Shown: positions 26,720-34,347 of the stretch, piece by piece | Position numbering within the stretch: the first letter of the stretch is position 1 | How the letters are laid out: the number at the start of each line of letters is the position of its first letter | NCBI RefSeq assembly: GCF_019857205.1 | Contig: NZ_JAHWXO010000009.1 | Span: 62,001-126,000 of the forward strand | DNA: 64,000 bases | Direction of reading: 5' to 3' | DNA from: Qipengyuania pacifica | Lineage (GTDB): Bacteria; Pseudomonadota; Alphaproteobacteria; Sphingomonadales; Sphingomonadaceae | Notes under the pieces: model-generated | What the model was told of the DNA's origin: nothing | Seen by the model: only the letters and a program-made list of their open reading frames with translations | Databases searched by the model: none | Made by a program: the position numbers and the translations under genes

Positions 26720-28153
26720 TTAAAACAGGGGCGCAATCATCGTCAGGAGATTGTCCGCAAGGCGGCGTGCCAGGGGGCGCCGGGTAACGTTATCGGAATC
26801 GATCTCGATAGCATCGTCCAACCAGAGATTCTGCCGGTCGCTCAGTTGAGTTGCGAACTCCGGGGACTCGAGCAAAATGTTGTTTTCAAAATTAAGGTCC
26901 AGGCTGCGCCGGTCCATATTCGACGATCCGATCAAGGCCAGCGTATCGTCGACCACCATCGTCTTCGCGTGCAGCAGCCCACCTCGAAATTCGAAGATTT
27001 TGACACCAGCCTCTACAAGTAACGGATAATAAGCTCGGCCAATGGCGCCGACGATCCGGCTGTCGTTACGATGGGGAAATACGATACGAACCGCGACTCC
27101 GCGTCGGGCCGCGGCAACTATTGCAGCCAGTAGCGGGGGATCGGGCGCGAAATAGGGTGTGGTGATAGTCGCGCTGCTCTGTGCTGCGGCGAGCACGGCA
27201 GCAAACATCTCGCTCATAGTTCCGCGAGGTGAGAGCGGGCCCGTCCCCGTCGCAATTGCAGGAATACCTGTCGGCGACGCCCGAGGCGGCTGCGCAGACA
27301 TTACCGCGCCAAGATCCTCCCCAGTTTCGACAGTCCATGCAGATGCGAAAATGATATCCGCCTGGCGCGCCACCGGCCCTTCGAAACGAACGAGGATATC
27401 GACCCAGGGCGCAAACTTCCGTTTGATGAGAAATGCCGGGTCGGCGCAGTTCTGGCTTCCGCAATAGGTTATGCTTCCATCTATCACGGCAACCTTGCGA
27501 TGGTTGCGCAGGTCCGTGCGATGCCCGGCAAGGAAAGCCATTCCGAACGGCACTTCCAACGATTTGCAAAGTCTGGCGCCCGCCTGGCGCATCATCGTCC
27601 ACAAATCGGAGTTAATAAGGGCGCGCGACCCTATTGCGTCCGCTGCAATCCGGCAGGTCACCCCCCGCCGGGCAGCGCGACAGACCGCTTCAACGACTTC
27701 CCTGCCATTGTTATCGTCGAGCCATATATAGAATGACAAGTGAACCGATTGCGCTGCCGCGTCGATGTCCTCCACGAGCATCGCGATGGCAGTATCTGAA
27801 TCAGGCGCGAGGCGCGCAAGGTTGCCAGTGGAAGTGGGCCAGCGCGATGCCCCCTCGAAAGTGCGGAAGGCATTTGCATTCGGTCCCTTCGCGCCTGAAT
27901 GGATCGCTGGCGAAGGTGCGAAAGGGAGCAGCTCTTCATATACAAGGCGTCCGCGCTGCCTGAACCTCTTCGACGTCCACGGCTCTCCGAACAGAACATA
28001 CAATGTCAGCCCGACGAAGGGCAAAGCGATCAGCAGCAGCAACCACGCCGCACGTGCATAGGGATCGCGCCCCGCCAACAGGACTGCCCTGGCGATGACA
28101 GCGAGGTGGAGCGCCGCGATGATTACCCAGATGGCTACATTCAGTTTAGTCAA
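26720..28153 (-). CDS. Cardiolipin synthase (phospholipase D family)
   Basis: A 477-residue membrane enzyme that joins two phosphatidylglycerol molecules into cardiolipin. Two N-terminal membrane helices (about 5-27 and 34-54) precede two phospholipase D domains. Each has an HKD motif: HRKVAVIDG in LRNHRKVAVID, and HAKTMVVDDTLALIGSSNMD. The N-terminal cytoplasmic linker and the late NFENNILLE are also typical. The only in-frame start that keeps the first helix is a TTG at 28153, a rare start that may lower expression. The gene converges with the tRNA. Confidence 0.9.
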   Translation of the reverse strand: MTKLNVAIWVIIAALHLAVIARAVLLAGRDPYARAAWLLLLIALPFVGLTLYVLFGEPWTSKRFRQRGRLVYEELLPFAPSPAIHSGAKGPNANAFRTFEGASRWPTSTGNLARLAPDSDTAIAMLVEDIDAAAQSVHLSFYIWLDDNNGREVVEAVCRAARRGVTCRIAADAIGSRALINSDLWTMMRQAGARLCKSLEVPFGMAFLAGHRTDLRNHRKVAVIDGSITYCGSQNCADPAFLIKRKFAPWVDILVRFEGPVARQADIIFASAWTVETGEDLGAVMSAQPPRASPTGIPAIATGTGPLSPRGTMSEMFAAVLAAAQSSATITTPYFAPDPPLLAAIVAAARRGVAVRIVFPHRNDSRIVGAIGRAYYPLLVEAGVKIFEFRGGLLHAKTMVVDDTLALIGSSNMDRRSLDLNFENNILLESPEFATQLSDRQNLWLDDAIEIDSDNVTRRPLARRLADNLLTMIAPLF

Positions 28154-28325
28154 TTAAACGCCACCATGTCCCCCGCCCGCCGGTGATCCGTCGAACCGAC
28201 GCTGGTTCGTGCTGAAACATCCCGTCAGAATACGCATGCGGGCGAATTCGATACAAGCATGGTGGATCCGAAAATCAGAGATTGTTTGCGCTCACACGCT
28301 CACGATTGTGTCTAATCGTCCAGGA

Positions 28326-28342
28326 TGTCCAGATTTAGGACA
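28326..28342. promoter_or_regulatory. Inverted repeat, possible operator
   Basis: TGTCC and GGACA arms of five bases are separated by seven bases, about 220 bp before the LuxR-type gene. The size suits a dimeric regulator but could be chance. Confidence 0.25.
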
Positions 28343-28405
28343 GGCGGAAAGAGTGCAGGTGAATCCACTGGTAATCAGTATGATTGTGTTTTACCAAAGA
28401 GAATA

Positions 28406-28425
28406 GGTTAACGAATCGATTAACC
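28406..28425. promoter_or_regulatory. Inverted repeat, possible operator
   Basis: Six-base arms GGTTAA and TTAACC surround an eight-base spacer, about 136 bp upstream of the LuxR-type gene. The AT-rich setting fits a promoter. The binding protein is unknown; autoregulation by the adjacent LuxR-type protein is one option. Confidence 0.35.
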
Positions 28426-28561
28426 GGCCAGTCGCACCCACAATCAAAAGGCCTCTTCTCGCTTTAAGCGGGGGTCAGGTGGTGTGCGATTTCTGTGTAG
28501 AACCATAGATGAAGAATAAGAAAAGGGAAGCATAGTTTAAACAACTTGGGGGGTACGTATC

Positions 28562-29359
28562 ATGCGTACGGTATCAACGAGTGTTTCACTTATCTGCTCA
28601 AACCCGATCGTCAGTGAAGGACTGAAGTCCATCCTGTATGATGAAGAATTTTCGGTTGTAGGTTTACACAAAACCTGTTCCGCCATGATTTCAGCCAAGG
28701 ATCACGCTGCAGTCCCTGTCGGAATGATAGTCTTCGACGCCGATGCGTCCCGTAATATTGCCGAAGATGTCCATGCTGTGCGCCAGGCGTTTCCGGATAC
28801 ACGCTTAGTCGTCTTGCACGAAGGTCTCGAAGTCGATTGCCTCGTGGATGTGTTCGAAGCCGGCGCGGACGGTTATATCCTCAAGGAAATCTCGTGCGAG
28901 TCCCTCGTTAACTGCCTTCAATTGGCAGCGCGTGGTGAGAAAGTTGTTCCGGGAGAACTGGTGAAACAGTTGCCGCACTTCACCTTGGCAACAGCCGACC
29001 GGACAAAGGCCGAAGGTGACCTTTCGAACCTTCTTTCCGAGCGGGAGATCGCTACTCTGCGATGCCTCGTTATGGGTTACCCCAACAAGGTGATCGCTCG
29101 CCGTCTCGATATTGGCGAAGCGACTGTGAAAGTTCATGTGAAGGCAATTCTGCGCAAGCTTAATGTGCAGAACCGTACGCAAGCCGCGATCTGCGCCGTC
29201 AATCATGGGGTGCAGGCTGCCATGCCCGAAATTAAGGTACGCGCTCCCGTCGCGGCGATAGAGGCGGCGAGCAAGCCTGCCGACACGTGTGACACCGGCG
29301 CGCCACGCCCGTTTATGCTGGCCGAGACGCGTCCCGTGGAGCATGCGGTAAAGGCCTGA
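28562..29359 (+). CDS. LuxR/NarL-type regulator with a degenerate receiver domain
   Basis: A 265-residue regulator at the left border of the polysaccharide locus. The N-terminal domain (about 6-125) has the receiver fold: a central strand MIVFDADAS, the strand RLVVLHE and the lysine strand YILKE. However, the usual acidic pair near residue 13 is replaced by Cys-Ser-Asn (LICSNPIVSEGL), so normal phosphorylation is doubtful. The C-terminal helix-turn-helix is complete: LSEREIATLRCLVMGYPNKVIARRLDI followed by ATVKVHVKAILRKL. A 50-residue Ala/Pro-rich tail has no clear function. A strong GGGGGG ribosome site precedes the ATG. Its position suggests control of the exopolysaccharide genes; that is inference. 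Confidence 0.86.
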   Translation: MRTVSTSVSLICSNPIVSEGLKSILYDEEFSVVGLHKTCSAMISAKDHAAVPVGMIVFDADASRNIAEDVHAVRQAFPDTRLVVLHEGLEVDCLVDVFEAGADGYILKEISCESLVNCLQLAARGEKVVPGELVKQLPHFTLATADRTKAEGDLSNLLSEREIATLRCLVMGYPNKVIARRLDIGEATVKVHVKAILRKLNVQNRTQAAICAVNHGVQAAMPEIKVRAPVAAIEAASKPADTCDTGAPRPFMLAETRPVEHAVKA

Positions 29360-29560
29360 ACCTCACCGGACGTTTGCTCGTGAGAGGCCTGGTGGAGATA
29401 TAATCACCATTCGCCTGGCCGCCCTGGTGTCGAGGAAATCCGGAGATTCCGGCTTCACCTCCAAGCGTCAGTTGCTGGTTTTAGCCACCCGACTGAGGCC
29501 CTGGGCGAGTACGTCTAACGTGCCCTGCCTCTCGTACGCGAATAGCGAAGTGGAAATGCG

Positions 29561-30862
29561 ATGAAGATCACAATGATCGGATCCGGGTATGTCGGCCTCG
29601 TTTCCGGCGCATGCTTCGCCGATTTCGGGCACGACGTTGTCTGCGTCGATCTCGATGAAGCTAAGATCGAGGCGTTGCGAGGCGGTAAGGTTCCGATTTT
29701 CGAGCCCGGACTTACCGATCTGATAGAGCGCAATGCGCGGGCCGGACGAATTTCGTTTACGACTGAGCTGGCCCCTGCCGTTGCTCGTGCAGAGGTCGTA
29801 TTCATCGCTGTCGGCACTCCGTCGCGCCGCGGGGACGGTCATGCCGACTTGAGTTTCGTCGAAGCCGCCGCCGCCGATATTGCGCGCGCGATGGACGGTT
29901 TTACCGTTGTCGTCACAAAGTCGACGGTTCCGGTCGGTACCGGCGACGAGGTGGAGCGGATCATTGCCACAACCCGGCCGGATGGCGAATTTGCGGTTGT
30001 CTCGAACCCCGAATTCCTCCGCGAAGGCGCCGCGATCGAGGATTTCAAGCGACCCGACCGCATCGTAATCGGCAGCGAAGACACGCGAGCGCTCGGCGTA
30101 ATGCGCGAAGCCTATCGCCCGTTAAGCCTGAACAAATCGCCGATCCTCGAAATGAACCGTCGTTCGGCCGAACTCACCAAATATGCCGGCAATGCTTTTC
30201 TGGCGACCAAGATCACATTCATCAACGAAATCGCCGATCTCTGCGAAAGGACGGGCGCTGATGTGCAGCAGGTGGCTCGCGGCATGGGCCTCGACAAGCG
30301 GATCGGCAGCAAATTCCTCAATGCCGGCCCCGGTTATGGCGGTAGCTGCTTTCCCAAGGACACGCTCGCACTGCTCAAGACCGCTCAAGACTTCGAAGCC
30401 CCGCAAACCATTGTCGAAGCGGTCGTCCAGACGAATGAGAAGCGCAAACGCGCAATGGGTCGGAAAGTCATTCAAGCGATCGGCGGGGACGTACGCGGCA
30501 AAGTAGTGGCCGTGCTCGGGCTCACCTTCAAGCCAAACACCGATGATATGCGTGACAGCCCCGCAATTGCGATCGTGCAAACACTACAAGATGCAGGCGC
30601 TGTGGTTCACGCGTATGATCCGGAAGGTATGCCCAACGCCGGCCAGATGTTCGAAGATGTGGTGTACTTCGATGACCCTTATGCGGCCATGCAGGATGCC
30701 GAAGGGCTCGCGATCGTGACTGAATGGGATGAGTTCAGGGCGCTGAACCTCACCAAGGTTCAATCGCTGCTCAAAGGTCTGGTCTTGGTCGATCTCAGGA
30801 ATATCTATGATCGCGGCGAGCTGGAAATGCTTGGAATCAAGTATGTCGCTGTCGGTCGTTAG
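29561..30862 (+). CDS. ugd: UDP-glucose 6-dehydrogenase
   Basis: Oxidises UDP-glucose (or a related UDP-hexose) twice to the uronic acid, supplying the acidic sugar of the polysaccharide. The 433-residue protein has the N-terminal NAD loop GSGYVGLVSG, the central region with NPEFLREG, and the catalytic cysteine C263 in GPGYGGSCFPKDT. The C-terminal domain contains LGLTFKPNTDDMRDSPA. It is the first structural gene of the locus, 201 bp after the regulator. A GDP-mannose substrate is less likely but cannot be excluded. Confidence 0.93.
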   Translation: MKITMIGSGYVGLVSGACFADFGHDVVCVDLDEAKIEALRGGKVPIFEPGLTDLIERNARAGRISFTTELAPAVARAEVVFIAVGTPSRRGDGHADLSFVEAAAADIARAMDGFTVVVTKSTVPVGTGDEVERIIATTRPDGEFAVVSNPEFLREGAAIEDFKRPDRIVIGSEDTRALGVMREAYRPLSLNKSPILEMNRRSAELTKYAGNAFLATKITFINEIADLCERTGADVQQVARGMGLDKRIGSKFLNAGPGYGGSCFPKDTLALLKTAQDFEAPQTIVEAVVQTNEKRKRAMGRKVIQAIGGDVRGKVVAVLGLTFKPNTDDMRDSPAIAIVQTLQDAGAVVHAYDPEGMPNAGQMFEDVVYFDDPYAAMQDAEGLAIVTEWDEFRALNLTKVQSLLKGLVLVDLRNIYDRGELEMLGIKYVAVGR

Positions 30863-30994
30863 GAACCTGAACCTCGATGACGCGGGTTTCGAGGCGGTCT
30901 TCACGCGTAAGCGGTTTGCTATGAGACGTTCCGACAGCGTCACCGTGCATACCGGCAGGCGCTTTCCGCAAATAGGATCGCTGGAGCCTCGCCG

Positions 30995-32122
30995 ATGCCG
31001 AAAGTAATGTTCGTCATCTCTGGCCTCGGCGCTGGCGGCGCGGAGCGCGTTATTTCGCAGATCGCCTCGCATTGGAATGGCCGTGGCTTCGCCGTAGAGA
31101 TTGCCAGCTTCGACACGCCTTTCGATCCGGTTTTTCATCACTTCGACCCCGGGATCGGACTTCATCGTATCGGCACAGGAGATACGGCAACAAAGAGACG
31201 CAAGCTGACAAAACTCGGCGACCTGCGCCGCCTCAGGCGGTTGTTACGCCACAGGCGACCGGACGTGGTCGTTTCTTTCCTTACCAAAAATAATCTGCTC
31301 GCTCTCAGCGCAACCATGGGCCTTTCGATCCCCGTCGTCTGTAGCGAGCGGAACAATCCAGAGCGGCAGGAAAAGAACCCGATCTGGAACCGCCTGCTCG
31401 CGATTGCTTACCGGCGGGCAAAATTGATCGTCTGCCAAACGGCTGCGGTCGAGAGGTGCTTTCCCAAGGCCGTTGCGGATCGGGTGCGCATCATCCCGAA
31501 CCCCGTTAGCGCTTGGCCAATGCGGCGAATTCCGGCGAAGCCACCGCGTATCGTCGCGGTTGGCCGACTGACCGAGCAGAAAGGCTTCGATCTGCTTCTC
31601 GATGCATATGCGAGGGCCGAAACGAAAGATTGGCAACTCTATATCTTCGGCGAAGGTCCCCAGCGAAGTTCTCTTGAAGATAAAATTGCCCAGCTCGGGC
31701 TTGGGAGAAAAGTAAGGCTGGTGGGAAACAGTGTCGTGCCTGGCGACTGGACCCGTAAAGCGGACTTATTTGTTCTTTCATCGCGTTACGAAGGCTTCCC
31801 CAATGTGCTCGGCGAAGCAATGGCAGCCGGATTGCCAGTCATCGCCACCCGATGCGACTTCGGACCCGCCGAGATGATCGATCATGGTCACTCGGGTCTG
31901 CTCGTGGTGCCCGAAGATGCCGATGCAATGAGCGCTGCCATTCAAGAGTGTATTGACGACAGCGCGCTGCGGGACCGGCTCGGACGTGAAGCGAGCCGGG
32001 CGGTCCGTGCCTTCTCACCACAGCGCGTGATGCGAATGTGGGACGAAGTCTTGAGTGAAGTTCTATCGGCAGCACCGGTGCTGCATCACAATATCACCGA
32101 AGCGAAAGAGCCGACCGCGTGA
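30995..32122 (+). CDS. GT4-family glycosyltransferase
   Basis: A 375-residue GT-B glycosyltransferase. The N-terminal domain begins VMFVISGLGAGGAERVISQIA, the acceptor-side glycine loop. The C-terminal donor domain has VGRLTEQKGFDLLLDAY, the ADLFVLSSRYEGFPNVLGEAMA stretch with the EGFPNVLGE motif (the EX7E region), and GLPVIATRCDFGPAEMI. It should be a retaining cytoplasmic enzyme adding one sugar to the lipid-linked repeat unit; donor and acceptor are unknown. Its stop overlaps the GTG start of the ATP-grasp gene (GTGA). Confidence 0.9.
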   Translation: MPKVMFVISGLGAGGAERVISQIASHWNGRGFAVEIASFDTPFDPVFHHFDPGIGLHRIGTGDTATKRRKLTKLGDLRRLRRLLRHRRPDVVVSFLTKNNLLALSATMGLSIPVVCSERNNPERQEKNPIWNRLLAIAYRRAKLIVCQTAAVERCFPKAVADRVRIIPNPVSAWPMRRIPAKPPRIVAVGRLTEQKGFDLLLDAYARAETKDWQLYIFGEGPQRSSLEDKIAQLGLGRKVRLVGNSVVPGDWTRKADLFVLSSRYEGFPNVLGEAMAAGLPVIATRCDFGPAEMIDHGHSGLLVVPEDADAMSAAIQECIDDSALRDRLGREASRAVRAFSPQRVMRMWDEVLSEVLSAAPVLHHNITEAKEPTA

Positions 32123-33087
32123 CCGGGTTGCCCATCAAGATGCTGCTCACCTCGGCCGGTAGGCGCGCTGGACTTGTCGAAAGCTTCCGCCGTTCTGCAG
32201 AACGTATGGGAGTGAAGCTTGAGCTTCACGCCTGTGATCTGCATCCCGAACTGAGCGCTGCTTGTGCTCTGGCCGATCAGCACTTCACAGCACCTCCCTG
32301 TACCCATTCGGAGTATATTCCGGCCCTGCTGGACTACGCGCGTCAGAACGACATCGTCCTTGTCGTGCCCACCATCGACACCGAATTGCAGCCGCTCGCG
32401 ACACGGCGAGCCGACTTTGCTGCTCTTGGTATCTATGTCCACGTGTCGTCTTCGGATGTGATCGACATCGTGCGAGACAAGAAGCGCACAATGGACGTTC
32501 TCGCGAACGCCGGCGTTCCCGTCCCTCACACCGCTACGCTCGAAGATTTTCGACAATGCCAGGAGGGCTGGAAATGGCCACTATTCGTCAAGCCCGTGGC
32601 GGGCAGTGCGAGCCGCGGCGTCGCGCTGATCTGCAGTCCTGCGGATTTGAAGCACGAATATGACGAGCCCATGCTCGTTCAAGAAGCGCTCCAAGGCGAT
32701 GAATATACGATCAACATCTTCGTCGATGAGGGCGGTGTGATGCGCGGTGCAATCCCGCACCTTCGAATATCGGTCCGCGCAGGGGAAGTCGAAAAGGGAC
32801 GTACCGTTCGCCGCGCTGACTTCGATGCGATTGCTCGCAATCTCGCCGTCTCCCTGCTTGGGGCACGCGGCGTTCTGTGTTTCCAGCTATTCGACGACCC
32901 TAAACTCGGTCCGCGCGTATTCGAGATCAACGCCCGGTTCGGCGGCGGCTATCCGCTTGCTGATCACGCGGGCGGCCATTTTGCCGAGAATGTCCTGCGT
33001 ACTGCCATCGGCATGCCGCTGGTTGCCTGCCACGACTGGCAAGACGGCCTCACCATGTTGCGATACGACAGTGCTGTCTTCCTGTGA
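32119..33087 (+). CDS. ATP-grasp enzyme (carbamoyl-phosphate-synthase-like)
   Basis: A 322-residue ATP-grasp ligase. KMLLTSAGRRAGLVESF forms the N-terminal pre-ATP-grasp fold, WPLFVKPVAGSASRGVALI binds ATP, and EINARFGGGYPLADHAGG is the Mg-binding catalytic end. It starts at a GTG that overlaps the previous stop by GTGA. Such proteins join a carboxylate to an amine or similar nucleophile; the substrate here is not visible. The HAD phosphatase gene begins 17 bp inside its 3' end, so the two are tightly coupled and probably act in one pathway. The pair may make or attach an unusual acyl or amino-acid decoration on a sugar. Confidence 0.85.
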   Translation: MTGLPIKMLLTSAGRRAGLVESFRRSAERMGVKLELHACDLHPELSAACALADQHFTAPPCTHSEYIPALLDYARQNDIVLVVPTIDTELQPLATRRADFAALGIYVHVSSSDVIDIVRDKKRTMDVLANAGVPVPHTATLEDFRQCQEGWKWPLFVKPVAGSASRGVALICSPADLKHEYDEPMLVQEALQGDEYTINIFVDEGGVMRGAIPHLRISVRAGEVEKGRTVRRADFDAIARNLAVSLLGARGVLCFQLFDDPKLGPRVFEINARFGGGYPLADHAGGHFAENVLRTAIGMPLVACHDWQDGLTMLRYDSAVFL

Positions 33088-33766
33088 ATCGCCACCTGCC
33101 CATGTGCTGGTCTTCGATCTAGATGACACGCTGTATCTCGAGCGCGATTTCGCTTCAGGTGGATTTACGGCAGTAGAGACGCACTTAACCGACAAATATG
33201 GCAATAGGGTTAGCCACGGGACCTGTTGGCGGCTTTTTGTCGAAGGCGCGCGAGGCAAAATCTTCGACCTCGCGCTGGAAAGCTTCGGCATTGAAGCCAC
33301 CCCTTCACTTCTTGACGAACTGGTTCAGGTTTACCGCAGCCACCCCCCTCAAATACGGCTCTGCCCGGATGCCTACCGGTTCCTTGCGACCGATCGGAGA
33401 CGGCGTGCTATCATCACCGACGGGCCAGCAGACATGCAGCGATCCAAGATCGCGGCGCTCGGGATCGAGGAGAGTTTCGATTGCATCATACCGACCGGCG
33501 AACTGGCGAAAGGTATGGGAAAGCCGCATCCGATGGCGTTCGAGCAAATAATGCAATGGTCTGGTGAACTGGGAGAAATGCACGTCTACATCGCCGACAA
33601 CCCGGCAAAGGACTTCATTGCGCCGCGCGCGCTCGGCTGGCGCACAGTGCAGATAGATCGGGTTGGAAGAATACACTCTCCCGACGCCACGTCGTCCGAA
33701 CACGGTGCGGAACTTCGAATAAACACCTTCGACGACCTGTCGAAGGCGATTGAACTAACGCACTAA
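33071..33766 (+). CDS. HAD-superfamily hydrolase
   Basis: Motif I is VFDLDDTLY with the nucleophile and the acid-base aspartate. Motif II is AIITDG, motif III the lysine region MGKPHPMAF, and motif IV IADNPAKDF. The protein is about 231 residues from a GTG at 33071, which overlaps the ATP-grasp gene by 17 bases. No ATG lies before motif I in this frame, and a GTG at 33104 would start inside the first strand. It is a cytoplasmic phosphatase of the Cof/GS family type and probably handles a phosphorylated intermediate of the ATP-grasp partner. Its last codon overlaps the convergent sugar transferase gene. Confidence 0.82.
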   Translation: MLSSCESPPAHVLVFDLDDTLYLERDFASGGFTAVETHLTDKYGNRVSHGTCWRLFVEGARGKIFDLALESFGIEATPSLLDELVQVYRSHPPQIRLCPDAYRFLATDRRRRAIITDGPADMQRSKIAALGIEESFDCIIPTGELAKGMGKPHPMAFEQIMQWSGELGEMHVYIADNPAKDFIAPRALGWRTVQIDRVGRIHSPDATSSEHGAELRINTFDDLSKAIELTH

Positions 33767-34329
33767 GTCGGAGTTTCCCGAACTGGAGAAGCCGTAAGCC
33801 GCTCGCCAGCGATCATTACTAGGATTGTTCGAATGAGTATCCTGGCGTCGAGCAAGGCACTGCGGTTTTTAACGTACCAGAGATCAAGGTCTATCTTCTC
33901 GTCGAGCGAGAGCAAGGTGTTGCCGTTTACTTGCGCCCAACCGGTAATCCCCGGTCGAACCTCGCCACGCACCCGTCCGGCTTCGCCCTTCATTTTGATC
34001 GTTTCAGGAAGGAGCGGTCGCGGCCCGACGAAATTCATATCGCCGCATACCACATTGAGCAGCCCCGGCAGCTCATCTAGACGGGATCGCCGCAGAAACC
34101 GTCCGACAGGCGTAGTCCGCTCGCTATCGGACAGAAGCTCCCCTGCACTATCTCTTTGTTCGCTCATTGAGCGGAGCTTCAGGAGTGTGAACGGCTCACC
34201 CCCTGCGCCGGCGCGGGCCTGCCGGAAAATAACCGGACGCCCCATGGTCAGAGCCACCAGCACCCCGAGACACAAAAGCAGCGGCAACAGCAGGACGAGC
34301 AGTGCCAGAGCCGTGATACGCGAGATCAT
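33763..34329 (-). CDS. PglC-like monotopic phosphoglycosyl transferase
   Basis: A 188-residue bacterial sugar transferase that starts the repeat unit by moving a sugar phosphate onto undecaprenyl phosphate. One re-entrant N-terminal hydrophobic helix (about 6-28) is followed by KLRSM, the catalytic Asp-Glu pair in RSRLDELPGLLNV, GDMNFVGPRP and RPGITGWAQVNG. It lacks the four extra N-terminal helices of WbaP/WcaJ-type enzymes and so resembles PglC, which prefers a bacillosamine-type 2,4-diamino sugar. The nearby 4,6-dehydratase and aminotransferase genes support such a primer sugar. The gene ends four bases inside the HAD gene on the other strand. Confidence 0.9.
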   Translation of the reverse strand: MISRITALALLVLLLPLLLCLGVLVALTMGRPVIFRQARAGAGGEPFTLLKLRSMSEQRDSAGELLSDSERTTPVGRFLRRSRLDELPGLLNVVCGDMNFVGPRPLLPETIKMKGEAGRVRGEVRPGITGWAQVNGNTLLSLDEKIDLDLWYVKNRSALLDARILIRTILVMIAGERLTASPVRETPT

Positions 34330-34347
34330 GATCGAACAACTACCGTA

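Larger units (their letters stand above)
28154..28561. other. Gene-free stretch upstream of the exopolysaccharide regulator
   Basis: About 408 bp between divergent cls and the LuxR-type gene. A 65-codon frame (28209-28406) has no protein-like features. The AT content rises towards the right. I see two small dyads, TGTCC-N7-GGACA (28326-28342) and GGTTAA-N8-TTAACC (28406-28425), and a GGGGGG ribosome site eight bases before 28562. It probably holds the promoter and control region of the regulator gene. Confidence 0.5.

Noticed and set aside
32747-33766. A 339-codon version of the HAD gene starting far inside the ATP-grasp gene
   Set aside because: The first 108 codons are out-of-frame translation of the ATP-grasp gene; the HAD domain begins directly after a GTG at 33071.
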